Below, in pieces: positions 5,796 through 12,984 of a stretch of 15,156 bases of DNA. The notes under the pieces were generated by a model that saw nothing but the letters and a program-made list of their open reading frames with translations, did not search any database and was not told the DNA's origin. The translations under genes and the position numbers were made by a program. The stretch covers positions 1 to 15,156 of the forward strand of contig CAMWTG010000031.1 of the NCBI GenBank assembly GCA_947177115.1, in the 5' to 3' direction. The DNA comes from an uncultured Clostridia bacterium (GTDB lineage: Bacteria; Bacillota; Clostridia; Oscillospirales; Oscillospiraceae). How positions within the stretch are numbered: the first letter of the stretch is position 1; each line of letters begins with the position of its first letter.

Positions 5796-7187
5796 TTAGT
5801 TGCTCTCCGCCTTCTTTGCAGCGGGAATGCATCTGATCAGGAGCAGATAGGATACGCAGCAGATCACAAAGCTGGGCACTACGGCGCCCATTGTTTCCGC
5901 GCCGAAACCGATGCCCTTCAGCACCACATAAATCACAGTGCCAATCACCCAGGAGAGAATTGCGGCAATGTTAAAGCCCTTGGTATACCAATAGCTCCCA
6001 TTTTCCTCGTTCAGCTGGCTTACATCATAGCTCCTCTTTTTCACAAAGTAGTAGTCCATGATCATGATGGCCATGATCGGGGGGAACATGGCGGATTGAC
6101 TGTCCAGAAAGACCATGAACAGGTCGGCAAAGCTGCCATGGAACACCGGCACAAAGGCCAGCAGGGTCGTGAATACCGCCACGAAGATATTTACATGCTT
6201 CTGCTGCAGCTTTTTGCTCAGGCACATGATCTGGATGGAGCCGCTGAAGATATTGACCATGGAAGTCGTTACAGAAGAGAACACCACCACGATCAAAGCG
6301 ATCCAGCTGAATCCCAGCCCCATGAGCAGCGAAGAGGGATTCGCGTTATTGGCATCGAACACGCCCGTGGTCAGAGCCACCGTTGCCACGCTGATCACGC
6401 CGATCACCGCAAACCAGATGGCCGCAATACTGGCGCCCAGAATCGGGGCCAGCGTGGCGGACTTCGCGTCTTTTGTGTATCTGGTGTAATCGCCGCTCAT
6501 TAAGGTCCAGGTAATGCCAAACGCAATCATGGCGTCCAGACCCACGCCAAAACCGATTTTTCTGTCCGCGGGAATCACCCAGTCCAGCAGTTCCCGGATC
6601 GTAACCATCTGAAAGAGCTTGATGCTGATGAACACCGCCAGGACCAGCAGCGCCAGCATCATAATGCGCTCAAAAATCTTCAGGGACCGGGACCCTCCGG
6701 CGTACACCGCAATAAATGCGATGACCGCGTTGATACAGCATCCCACCAGCATCCACGGCTCTGCCCCGGGACTGCCGTAGGCCGGCGTGCCGAACATGGT
6801 ATTGAATATATAGGAGATCGTGATGGAGGCGAAGTAATTGGAGATCGCCGTCCATCCCATAATGCTGAAGATATTGCAGATCACGGCCACATAGCCGCCT
6901 CGTACACCCATCGATGCCCGGACCACCATCATCGTGGGCACGCCGATTTTATAGGAGATAAATCCCACCAGGGCCAGGATAATGTAGGTAATCGGATTCC
7001 CGATCAGTACGATAGCCATTGCGCCCAGGAATCCGGCGCTGGCAATGGTTCCACCTACGGTCCACGCGCCGGGCTGGAAATTGGCGCCCATCCAGGTGAG
7101 CATCATATCTCCAAAACTGAAATGCCTGTCTGACTGCGGAACCGGATCTAATACGCCGTACTCTTTTTTCGCCGTTGTCTCTTTCAT
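5796..7187 (-). CDS. NCS1-family nucleobase/hydantoin-type permease (CodB-like)
   Basis: This 463-residue, very hydrophobic protein has about 12 predicted membrane spans and belongs to the nucleobase:cation symporter-1 family (cytosine, purine, allantoin, hydantoin importers). Signature segments are the first span MLTWMGANFQPGAWTVGG and the conserved SGDYTRYTKD stretch near 240, equivalent to the DYTR motif of CodB. Length fits the family (420-500). The ATG at 7187 has AGGAGGAGG 8 bases upstream; a closer ATG in that stretch is out of frame. It is the first gene after the regulated promoter, so its cargo is likely the operon's substrate. With a guanine-deaminase-like enzyme and a methyltransferase downstream, an N-methylated purine, pyrimidine or cyclic ureide is the natural guess. 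The exact substrate cannot be read from the sequence. Confidence 0.9.
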   Translation of the reverse strand: MKETTAKKEYGVLDPVPQSDRHFSFGDMMLTWMGANFQPGAWTVGGTIASAGFLGAMAIVLIGNPITYIILALVGFISYKIGVPTMMVVRASMGVRGGYVAVICNIFSIMGWTAISNYFASITISYIFNTMFGTPAYGSPGAEPWMLVGCCINAVIAFIAVYAGGSRSLKIFERIMMLALLVLAVFISIKLFQMVTIRELLDWVIPADRKIGFGVGLDAMIAFGITWTLMSGDYTRYTKDAKSATLAPILGASIAAIWFAVIGVISVATVALTTGVFDANNANPSSLLMGLGFSWIALIVVVFSSVTTSMVNIFSGSIQIMCLSKKLQQKHVNIFVAVFTTLLAFVPVFHGSFADLFMVFLDSQSAMFPPIMAIMIMDYYFVKKRSYDVSQLNEENGSYWYTKGFNIAAILSWVIGTVIYVVLKGIGFGAETMGAVVPSFVICCVSYLLLIRCIPAAKKAESN

Positions 7188-7249
7188 CTCGCATTCCTCC
7201 TCCTTTGTTTTGGTTCATGGTACAAGATCTCTGCTTTTCCCGAGCGCAA

Positions 7250-7260
7250 AAGTAATACTT
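7250..7260. promoter_or_regulatory. Operator-like box 1 (AAGTAATACTT)
   Basis: This 11-base odd-centred palindrome has the GT-N3-AC core expected of GntR-family sites. It lies about 20 bases downstream of the predicted operon start. Its centre is 41 bp from that of box 2, close to four helical turns. It is probably bound by the GntR/UTRA regulator encoded upstream, which is inference. Confidence 0.55.
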
Positions 7261-7282
7261 ACTATCAAACTTATTAATTTTT

Positions 7283-7312
7283 ATTATAATAAGTATTACT
7301 TTATTGAGTATA
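7283..7312 (-). promoter_or_regulatory. Probable operon promoter
   Basis: On the minus strand a perfect TATAAT -10 (7283-7288) lies 18 bases from a weak -35 TATACT (7307-7312). The region is strongly AT-rich in otherwise GC-rich DNA, and the predicted start is near 7276. Operator-like box 2 occupies the spacer. ATTATAAT is self-complementary, so a plus-strand -10 also exists, but no gene lies that way. Confidence 0.55.
7291..7301. promoter_or_regulatory. Operator-like box 2 (AAGTATTACTT)
   Basis: This is the reverse complement of box 1 and sits between the predicted -35 and -10 of the operon promoter, where a bound regulator would block RNA polymerase. AGTAATACTTA and TAAGTATTACT (7251-7261/7290-7300) make a perfect 11-bp inverted repeat with a 28-base spacer. 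Confidence 0.6.
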
Positions 7313-7445
7313 CCGCCTCATTTGCCCTATGTCAACAGTTTTATAATTTTATTGGTGTTTTCTCTTTAAATTTTGTATATTATCACAAAACTGTTTGAGT
7401 TTATTTGTCAAATTTGCGATGCCAACGGCAGCACACCTCACAAGA

Positions 7446-7456
7446 AAGTATTACAT
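7446..7456. promoter_or_regulatory. Operator-like box 3 (AAGTATTACAT)
   Basis: This matches the box 2 palindrome at 10 of 11 positions. It lies immediately past the terminator hairpin of the GntR gene, 155 bp centre to centre from box 2. It could be an auxiliary site for looping or a chance match in a locally AT-rich stretch. Confidence 0.35.
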
Positions 7457-7461
7457 AAGAA

Positions 7462-7491
7462 GCAGCCCGCCGGTTGATACCGGCGGGCTGC
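7462..7491 (-). terminator. Terminator of the GntR-family gene
   Basis: GCAGCCCGCCGG and CCGGCGGGCTGC form a perfect 12-bp stem with a 6-base loop, beginning 15 bases after the regulator's stop codon. On the minus strand it is followed by TTCTTATG, a moderate T tract. It separates the regulator from the operon promoter. Confidence 0.7.
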
Positions 7492-7506
7492 CTATGTCTT
7501 GCCGCT

Positions 7507-8265
7507 TCATTGCTGTGAATAGTATTGCACACGATGGAGCCTCTTAAACAAAGAATACGGCAGAATTTTTGTATTATGAAACTCAACAGAGCACATGATC
7601 GGCTGGCTTTTGAAACTATAGCAGACAGAGTCCAGCCGAAGAATCGGCGTACCGGGCTGGACCTGCATCTCCTCCGCCTGCTCGCCCTGGATCCCGCAGG
7701 CATCAATGTGAACCACGATGCTCTCCAGTATATCTTTGGAGTAGTCCTGCACAAAACGAAATGTACTCTTTGCTAAAACCCTCATATCAATATTCGCTTG
7801 ATTATAGTACTGAGGAAGCACATAGTCCTGCAGCATGATGGCGGGCTTCTCATCGGCAAAGATAACTTTCTCTACCAAGTAAGTTGCATCTGCAGGCTGA
7901 ATCTCCAGAAGCCCCGCAATATCCTCCGGAGTGCCGGGTAAATATTGCAGCTTTTTTACCAATGTTCGGGGCCGGTATCCAGCCTCAGCGATATTCTCCT
8001 CATAGACCGCATCGATATCCAGCCGAACCGTCTCCTTCAGCAGGCAGCGGTTGACAATCGTGCCGATCCCCTTTTTCCGATTGATATAGCCCCGCGCCTC
8101 CAGCACCGCCAAAATATCCCGCAGCTTTACCCGGCTGATCCCCAGCTCAGCGGCCAGCGTCTCCTCCGGCGGCAGCCGGTCCAATGGTTGGTTATGCGAC
8201 CGAATGATTTTCAGCAGCCGGTTGTAAATATCCTCTTGTTTGGAGCGGTTCAAATCTTCACTCAT
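7507..8265 (-). CDS. GntR-family (HutC/UTRA) transcriptional regulator
   Basis: This 252-residue regulator has a winged helix-turn-helix domain at about residues 8-75 (PPEETLAAELGISRVKLRDIL, then LEARGYINRKKGIGTIV) and a UTRA ligand-binding domain at about 95-245. Length and layout fit the HutC/FarR branch of GntR regulators, which bind small metabolites and usually repress neighbouring catabolic genes. AGGAG lies upstream of the ATG. The gene is on the same strand as the methyltransferase operon and directly upstream of it, with a terminator between. Three AAGTAWTAC boxes lie around the operon promoter, so this is the obvious local regulator. The inducer would be the imported compound or a product; this is inference. 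Confidence 0.92.
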   Translation of the reverse strand: MSEDLNRSKQEDIYNRLLKIIRSHNQPLDRLPPEETLAAELGISRVKLRDILAVLEARGYINRKKGIGTIVNRCLLKETVRLDIDAVYEENIAEAGYRPRTLVKKLQYLPGTPEDIAGLLEIQPADATYLVEKVIFADEKPAIMLQDYVLPQYYNQANIDMRVLAKSTFRFVQDYSKDILESIVVHIDACGIQGEQAEEMQVQPGTPILRLDSVCYSFKSQPIMCSVEFHNTKILPYSLFKRLHRVQYYSQQ

Positions 8266-8311
8266 ATTGTCTGCTCTCCTGCATTGTCCGTTATCAAACT
8301 ATTGCATAATC

Positions 8312-8340
8312 AGTATAACATACAGCAGGTATTAAATTAA
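8312..8340 (-). promoter_or_regulatory. Probable promoter of the GntR-family gene
   Basis: On the minus strand an extended -10 TGT-TATACT (hexamer at 8312-8317) lies 17 bases from a weak -35 TTAATT (8335-8340). The start would be near 8305, giving a leader of about 40 bases. No AAGTAWTACTT box was seen here, so autoregulation through that motif is not evident. Confidence 0.5.
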
Positions 8341-8391
8341 ATACATTTATACAAATTTTTTTCGTTTCATCAGAAATACAGCGCTGCCGCA

Positions 8392-8937
8392 TCATTCCCG
8401 CAGCAGCTCCCTTCTCTTTCTCCAATCCGGCAGCACCTGCTCCACACAGGCATAAAAATCCTTTCCATGGTCCTTATGCTTGATATGGGCCAGCTCATGG
8501 ACCACCACGTAGTCGACCGCCTCATCGGGATACTGCATGAGCCGCCAGGAAAAACAGATCCGGTTTTTCGCGCTGCAGCTGCCGAAGCGTTTTCTGGCGC
8601 CGGTGATGGTAAGTCCGGTAGGATAGAGGCCCATGATCTTGCTGTATCGCGCGATCTTTTCAGGGAGGATGGTTTTTGCTTTTTCGATCAGCTCCTGTTG
8701 CTGGGCGGGGGCCGGTTCCGGGCGGGCCTCCCGGCGCTGCCGCTGAACTTCCAGGTGCCGGCTGATCCACTGGACATGCTGGGCAACGAAGCTATCTATC
8801 CGCGTTTGGGCCAGACGCATGGGCGCGCGGACCAGGACGCGGCCGTCCCGGGTGACCTCCAGCGCCAAGGTGCGGCGGTCGGAGCGGATCAGCTCGTAGG
8901 GAGGCAGGGGCGGTTTCCCCGGTTCCTTTTGCGTCAC
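8392..8937 (-). CDS. YgjP-like zinc metallopeptidase-fold protein (DUF45)
   Basis: This 181-residue protein has the HExxH zinc motif His147-Glu148-Leu-Ala-His151, with His157 a probable third ligand (HELAHIKHKDH), and the GSCSAKNRICFSWRLMQ segment typical of the YgjP/M48-like DUF45 family. Members are predicted cytoplasmic metal-dependent hydrolases of poorly defined role. The GTG start at 8937 overlaps the TGA stop of the glucosidase gene as GTGA, so translation is probably coupled. A GGGAGG lies rather far upstream (about 13 bases). The functional link to the glucosidase is unclear; this pairing may simply be an operon of convenience. Confidence 0.85.
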   Translation of the reverse strand: MTQKEPGKPPLPPYELIRSDRRTLALEVTRDGRVLVRAPMRLAQTRIDSFVAQHVQWISRHLEVQRQRREARPEPAPAQQQELIEKAKTILPEKIARYSKIMGLYPTGLTITGARKRFGSCSAKNRICFSWRLMQYPDEAVDYVVVHELAHIKHKDHGKDFYACVEQVLPDWRKRRELLRE

Positions 8938-10535
8938 TGCAGGATCACCGCCTCCCAGGGAGCCAATTGGCCATCGAAGGTTTCCCTCCCTATATTGGAG
9001 CGGAGGACGCGGCCCTGTTGGGCGGTCCGGGCGGGTTTGCCGCTGAAATTCAGGACAATGGTAAGCCCCTCTCCCTCCAGTTCCCGGCGGTAGGCAAACA
9101 CCTGCTCCCCTGTTTCCAGAGGCAGGAAGGTCCCCCGCCGCAGGACGGCGCTGTCATTGCGCAGCGCGGCCAGATCTTTATACCAGTTCCAGATGGAATC
9201 CGGATCCTGTTCCTGCCGGGCCAGGTTGATGTCTTCGCAGTTATGGTTGATCCCCAGCCAGGGACGGCCGTCCGTGAAGCCCGCGCCCGGCTCCCCGGTC
9301 CATTGGAAGGGCGTGCGGGCATTGTCCCGGCTGGTCCGGGAGATGATCCGCCACCGCGCTTTCCGGGGAATATGGAGCCGGCGGAGGACCCTTTCCACAT
9401 TCTTGCTCTCCACATCGTTAAGCTGCCGCATCCGGTCAAAGTCAAAATTCAACATGCCGATCTCCTGTCCCTGATAGAGAAAAGGCGTCCCCCGCAGGGT
9501 CAGGGCCAGAAGAGCCAGCAGCTTACCGCTCTCCTTCCAGTGCGCCTCGCTGCCAAACCGGGAGATGGACCGGGGCTGATCGTGGTTTTCCAGATAAATG
9601 GCGTTCCAATCCAGCTCCTTCTGCCATTTCGTCAAGCACGCAAAGAAAGCCTTGGGCCGGAACTTCCTCTTGAGCCATTTGACGAGAAACTGGTCACACT
9701 CCATATGTTCAAAGGAGAACACCATATCCAGCTCTTTCCGCTCCCTTCCGCACAGCTCCCGGGCCTGCCCGGGCGTCACGAACACCGTCTCTCCCACAGT
9801 AAAGGCCCCGTATTCATCCAGTACCTCCCGCAGCTGCCGCAGGATCTCATGGGTCCCCTCCAGGGACAGGTAATGCTCGCTGCCGGTCAGCGCCAGCTTC
9901 TTTTTCCCATTTTCCAGGCTGTCTTTCCACAAGATATTGATCACATCGCACCGGAATCCCGCTACGCCCTTCCTCAGCCAGAACCGGAGGATGTCCTTCA
10001 CCTCCTCCAGCACCGCCGGGTTGTGGTAATTGAGGTCCGCCTGGCTTTTGGCAAACAGGTGCAGATAGTACTCACACCGCTCCGGATCAAATTCCCAGCA
10101 GTCCTCGCCGAAAAATCCCGTCCAGTTGTTGGGCAGGGCGCCGTCCGCCCCGCCCCGCCGCCAGTAGTAGTAATCGGCGTACCCGCTGGTCCGGTCCCGG
10201 CTCTGCCGGAACCAGTAGTGGCTGGTCGAGGTGTGGTTGATCACCAGATCCATAATGATCCTGATCTGCCGCTTTCCGGCCTCGGCGATCAGGTTCTCCA
10301 TATCCTCCATGGTGCCGTACTCCGGGTTGATCTCACGGTAATCGCTGATATCATAGCCATTGTCGGCATTGGGGGACCTGTACACCGGGCTGAGCCAGAT
10401 CGCTCCCACGCCCAGCTCCTGCAGATGGTCCAGGCGGCTGATAATGCCCGGTATGTCGCCGATCCCGTCCCCGTTGGAATCCTGAAAGCTGCGGGGATAG
10501 ATCTGATAAATGATCGCATCTTTCCACCACTCCAT
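8934..10535 (-). CDS. GH13 alpha-glucosidase, probably oligo-1,6-glucosidase
   Basis: This 533-residue cytoplasmic enzyme (no signal peptide) has the GH13_31 layout and hydrolyses glucose from the non-reducing end of short alpha-glucosides. The four conserved regions are visible: DLVINH, GFRCDVIN with nucleophile Asp197, VGETV with acid/base Glu249, and ENHDQ with transition-state stabiliser Asp319. The (beta/alpha)8 barrel starts at once (WWKDAIIYQIYPRSFQDSNGDGIGD), as usual for the family. Val198, just after the nucleophile, is the residue associated with alpha-1,6 (isomaltase) preference; maltases tend to have Thr there. AAGGAGG precedes the ATG and a good sigma-A promoter lies upstream. 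It is cotranscribed with the YgjP-like gene. Confidence 0.93.
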   Translation of the reverse strand: MEWWKDAIIYQIYPRSFQDSNGDGIGDIPGIISRLDHLQELGVGAIWLSPVYRSPNADNGYDISDYREINPEYGTMEDMENLIAEAGKRQIRIIMDLVINHTSTSHYWFRQSRDRTSGYADYYYWRRGGADGALPNNWTGFFGEDCWEFDPERCEYYLHLFAKSQADLNYHNPAVLEEVKDILRFWLRKGVAGFRCDVINILWKDSLENGKKKLALTGSEHYLSLEGTHEILRQLREVLDEYGAFTVGETVFVTPGQARELCGRERKELDMVFSFEHMECDQFLVKWLKRKFRPKAFFACLTKWQKELDWNAIYLENHDQPRSISRFGSEAHWKESGKLLALLALTLRGTPFLYQGQEIGMLNFDFDRMRQLNDVESKNVERVLRRLHIPRKARWRIISRTSRDNARTPFQWTGEPGAGFTDGRPWLGINHNCEDINLARQEQDPDSIWNWYKDLAALRNDSAVLRRGTFLPLETGEQVFAYRRELEGEGLTIVLNFSGKPARTAQQGRVLRSNIGRETFDGQLAPWEAVILQ

Positions 10536-10587
10536 TGTCCATCCTCCTTCTTTGACGGCAGCGCCGCCGGTTTTGTTATTGTCCTAC

Positions 10588-10616
10588 ATTGTACCCCCAT
10601 AAGGCGCTTTTTTCAA
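10588..10616 (-). promoter_or_regulatory. Promoter of the glucosidase / ygjP-like unit
   Basis: On the minus strand TTGAAA (10611-10616), a 17-base spacer and TACAAT (10588-10593) give a near-consensus sigma-A promoter. The expected start is near 10581, about 46 bases before the glucosidase ATG. Confidence 0.7.
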
Positions 10617-10765
10617 GCCGCCGAATACGCCTGCGGCCCATTCCGCCGATAAATTTTCCGCGTGGCCAGGAATCGGGACCGCTCCTTGGACACGGCAAAA
10701 GCAAAACAGCTTTCATCAAATGATATCCCGTAAAATGCAAAAATCACCGGGACAAAATAAAACCG

Positions 10766-10794
10766 TTGACAAATCCTGGCCTCAGTTGTATAAT
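10766..10794 (+). promoter_or_regulatory. Consensus sigma-A promoter of metY
   Basis: TTGACA (10766-10771), an exact 17-base spacer and TATAAT (10789-10794) match consensus at every hexamer position. The predicted start is near 10801, leaving a leader of about 280 bases before the metY ATG. The upstream stretch 10617-10760 shows no gene. Confidence 0.85.
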
Positions 10795-10800
10795 TCCACT

Positions 10801-10821
10801 AACCAACTAAGTTAATTGGTT
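10801..10821. promoter_or_regulatory. Palindromic operator candidate at the metY transcription start
   Basis: A 21-base near-palindrome has arms AACCAA and TTGGTT around TAA/TTA, with one mismatched pair and a single centre base. It covers the predicted +1 of a perfect promoter, an ideal place for a repressor. The form recalls MarR- or Rrf2-type sites; a sulfur-responsive regulator would fit, but no regulator gene is adjacent. Confidence 0.5.
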
Positions 10822-10846
10822 TATATAAAGAAAGGAGATGGCGGAT

Positions 10847-10924
10847 ATGGAGAGGTTGTTCTTCCGGCTGCTCCGGCGCAATTTCCGCTTCGGGCGAATG
10901 GCTCTTGCCGGGAAACCCGCCTGA
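10847..10924 (+). CDS. Possible 25-codon leader peptide in the metY 5' region
   Basis: An ATG with AAAGGAG nine bases upstream opens a 25-codon frame ending at TGA, shortly after the predicted metY start site. The peptide starts MERLFFRLLRRNFRF and is rich in Arg, Phe and Leu. It has no run of Cys or Met that would suggest classical amino-acid attenuation. A second in-frame ATG at 10838 is too close to the ribosome site. The frame could be a true leader peptide or the remnant of an earlier gene start displaced by the repeat just downstream. No homologue is recognised. Confidence 0.35.
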   Translation: MERLFFRLLRRNFRFGRMALAGKPA

Positions 10925-10937
10925 AAGACGCATCCTG

Positions 10938-11058
10938 TAGTCAATGCAGCCGAAAAAGCGCACATGCGGTTTTTCCATCCGCGGGCCTGCGGCCCATCGG
11001 CGTGCTGCACACGCCGTTTTGTTGACGATGAAGTCCTCAGCCGAAGCCGCTTCGACTA
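10938..11058 (+). repeat. Intergenic structured repeat, copy B
   Basis: This is the second copy of the element at 1156-1340, here in plus orientation and 121 bases long. It has terminal inverted repeats TAGTC (10938-10942) and GACTA (11054-11058). Internal hairpins are GAAAAA..CGCA/TGCG..TTTTTC, GGGCC/GGCCC, CGGCGTG/CACGCCG and a final AGCCGAAG/CTTCGACT stem with one mismatch. The stem bases are largely kept in copy A. It ends 26 bases before the metY ATG and so belongs to the metY leader RNA. Confidence 0.6.
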
Positions 11059-11083
11059 GAACAAGAAAAAAGAGGTATATGCC

Positions 11084-12367
11084 ATGAGCAGCTATCGTTT
11101 TGAAACGCTCCAGCTCCACGCCGGGCAGGAGCAGCCCGATCCCGCCACCGGCTCCCGGGCGGTGCCCATCTACCAGACCGCCGCCTATGTGTTCCATGAT
11201 TCCGCCCATGCCGCCGCCCGGTTCAATCTGTCGGATGCCGGGAATATTTACGGACGCCTCACCAACTCCACCCAGGACGTGCTGGAACGGCGCATCGCCG
11301 CCCTGGAGGGAGGCACGGCGGCCCTGGCCACCGCCTCCGGCGCGGCGGCCATCACCTATACCATCCAGGCCCTGGCCCAGGCCGGAGACCACATTGTGGC
11401 CCAGAAGACCATCTACGGCGGCACCTACAACCTGCTGGCCCACACTCTGCCCCAGTTCGGCGTGTCCGCCGCTTTTGTGGACGCCCACAATCCGGAGGAA
11501 GTTGCCGCCGCCATCCGGCCCAACACCAAAGCGGTCTATCTGGAGACCCTGGGCAACCCCAACAGCGACATCCCTGATATCGATGCCATTGCCGCCATCG
11601 CCCATGCGCACGGCCTGCCCCTGGTCATCGACAACACCTTTGGCACGCCCTACTTCATCCGCCCTATCGAGCATGGCGCAGACATCGTGGTCCACTCCGC
11701 CACCAAGTTCATCGGCGGCCACGGCACTACCTTGGGCGGCATTATTGTGGATTCCGGCAAATTTGACTGGAGAGCCAGCGGCAAGTACGCCCCCATTGCC
11801 GAGCCCAATCCCAGCTATCACGGCGTCAGCTTCGTGGACGCCGCAGGTCCCGCCGCTTTTGTTACATATATCCGGGCCATCCTGCTGCGGGATATGGGCG
11901 CGTCTATCTCCCCCTTTAACGCCTTTCTGCTGCTGCAGGGCGTGGAGACTCTGTCCCTGCGTCTGGACCGCCATGGGGAGAACACGAAAAAAGTGGTGGC
12001 GTTCCTGTCCGGCCATCCCCTGGTGGAGAAGATCAGCCACCCCTCCCTGCCGGATCATCCGGACCACGCCCTGTATGAAAAATACTTCCCACACGGCGGC
12101 GCGTCCATCTTTACCTTTGAGATCAAAGGCGGCCAGGAGGCGGCCCACAAGTTTATCGACCATCTGGAGATCTTTTCCCTGCTGGCCAATGTGGCGGACG
12201 CGAAAAGCCTGGTGATCCATCCGGCCACCACCACCCATTCCCAGCTGAGTCCTGAAGAGCTTGCGGACCAGGGCATCCGGCCCAATACCATCCGCCTCTC
12301 CATTGGCGTGGAACACATTGATGATATTATTGCGGATCTGGAAAGGGGCTTTGCCGCCATCCAGTAA
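11084..12367 (+). CDS. metY: O-acetylhomoserine sulfhydrylase / aminocarboxypropyltransferase
   Basis: This 427-residue PLP enzyme of the Cys/Met metabolism family makes homocysteine from O-acetylhomoserine and sulfide, or methionine from methanethiol. The PLP lysine is Lys208 in VVHSATKFIGGHG. Other family landmarks are YGRLTNST near 56-63, VIDNTFGTPY at 181-190, and the C-terminal ATTTHSQLSPEE and RLSIGVEHIDDI. Length about 425-430 and the N-terminal FETLQLHAGQ are typical of MetY rather than cystathionine gamma-synthase (about 380). The ATG has GAGG upstream. It is a single gene, ending in an intrinsic terminator. Its leader holds a consensus promoter, a palindrome at +1, a possible short ORF and a structured repeat; no SAM or T-box consensus was recognised. 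Confidence 0.94.
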   Translation: MSSYRFETLQLHAGQEQPDPATGSRAVPIYQTAAYVFHDSAHAAARFNLSDAGNIYGRLTNSTQDVLERRIAALEGGTAALATASGAAAITYTIQALAQAGDHIVAQKTIYGGTYNLLAHTLPQFGVSAAFVDAHNPEEVAAAIRPNTKAVYLETLGNPNSDIPDIDAIAAIAHAHGLPLVIDNTFGTPYFIRPIEHGADIVVHSATKFIGGHGTTLGGIIVDSGKFDWRASGKYAPIAEPNPSYHGVSFVDAAGPAAFVTYIRAILLRDMGASISPFNAFLLLQGVETLSLRLDRHGENTKKVVAFLSGHPLVEKISHPSLPDHPDHALYEKYFPHGGASIFTFEIKGGQEAAHKFIDHLEIFSLLANVADAKSLVIHPATTTHSQLSPEELADQGIRPNTIRLSIGVEHIDDIIADLERGFAAIQ

Positions 12368-12387
12368 AGGGAGGCCGCTTTGCTCCG

Positions 12388-12439
12388 GCGGAGCGTTCCG
12401 CGGGTCTTTGCCCGAAGGGCGCTCCGCTTTTCCCTTTTC
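12388..12439 (+). terminator. Intrinsic terminator of metY
   Basis: GCGGAGCG (12388-12395) pairs with CGCTCCGC (12420-12427), with an inner CGGG/CCCG stem, and is followed by TTTTCCCTTTTC. It begins 21 bases after the metY stop. A further CTTTTC/GAAAAG hairpin follows. Confidence 0.65.
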
Positions 12440-12546
12440 AGGCGGAAAAGAGCGGTCTTGAAGGGCGCATTTCCGGCCAAAAAGGCGGCGAGAGGCATTT
12501 CTGTATAAAATTAAGGTTTATTTTTTGATTTTATGGGATAAAAACC

Positions 12547-12575
12547 TTGCAACTGCGGGAAAAGTATGTTAGATT
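12547..12575 (+). promoter_or_regulatory. Promoter of hup
   Basis: TTGCAA (12547-12552), a 17-base spacer ending in TGT, and TAGATT (12570-12575) give an extended -10 sigma-A promoter. The start near 12582 leaves a leader of about 65 bases. The preceding stretch is AT-rich. Confidence 0.6.
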
Positions 12576-12646
12576 AGGTAGAGCAACACAACGCCATGGC
12601 GTTTCCGGGCGTTACTGTACTAAAAGAAATAAGAAGGAGTTGTCCC

Positions 12647-12922
12647 ATGAACAAAACCGAACTGATCAACGCTGTAGCCGAAAAGGCCGCGCTGTCCAAG
12701 AAGGACTCTGAGGCTGCCGTCACTGCCACCCTGGATGCCATCACCGCCGCTCTGGCCGAGGGCGATGAAGTTCGCCTGGTGGGCTTTGGTACCTTTGAGG
12801 TGAAGAAGCGGGAAGCTCGCATTGGCCGGAATCCCAAGACCAAGGAAGAGATCCAGATCCCCGCCACCAAGGTGCCCGCTTTCAAGCCCGGCAAGGCTCT
12901 GAAGGACGTTGTCGCCAAGTAA
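12647..12922 (+). CDS. hup: HU-family DNA-binding protein
   Basis: This 91-residue histone-like protein has the complete HU fold: N-terminal MNKTELINAVAEKA, VGFGTFEVKKREARIGRNP before the DNA-binding arm, and the C-terminal VPAFKPGKALKDVV. It binds and bends DNA as a dimer in the nucleoid. The ATG at 12647 is chosen because AAGGAG lies 7 bases upstream and the N terminus matches the family; an upstream in-frame ATG at 12596 would add 17 untypical residues. It is followed by a GC-rich hairpin and then rqcP, so it may be mostly a single-gene transcript with some read-through. Confidence 0.96.
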   Translation: MNKTELINAVAEKAALSKKDSEAAVTATLDAITAALAEGDEVRLVGFGTFEVKKREARIGRNPKTKEEIQIPATKVPAFKPGKALKDVVAK

Positions 12923-12932
12923 AAAGCAGTCC

Positions 12933-12958
12933 AGGGGCGCGGCGGGAGCCGCGCCTCT
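12933..12958 (+). terminator. Terminator-like hairpin between hup and rqcP
   Basis: An 11-bp stem (AGGGGCGCGGC with GCCGCGCCTCT, one G-U pair) with loop GGGA lies 10 bases after the hup stop. The tail CCACTTTTCC is a weak T tract, so it may reduce rather than stop transcription into rqcP, whose start is only 26 bases further on. Confidence 0.5.
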
Positions 12959-12984
12959 CCACTTTTCCGGAAAGGAGCCAAGAT

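Noticed and set aside
8967..10652. 561-codon plus-strand frame opposite the glucosidase
   Set aside because: The minus strand encodes a full GH13 enzyme with all catalytic motifs; the plus-strand product is low-complexity and Pro/Gly/Gln-rich.
10801..11083. SAM-I riboswitch or T-box in the metY leader
   Set aside because: Neither the SAM-I core nor the T-box sequence is present; the structure is explained by the intergenic repeat.
10799..12316. 505-codon minus-strand frame opposite metY
   Set aside because: It is antisense to an unmistakable PLP enzyme, has a Gly/Asp/His-rich shadow composition and lacks a ribosome site.
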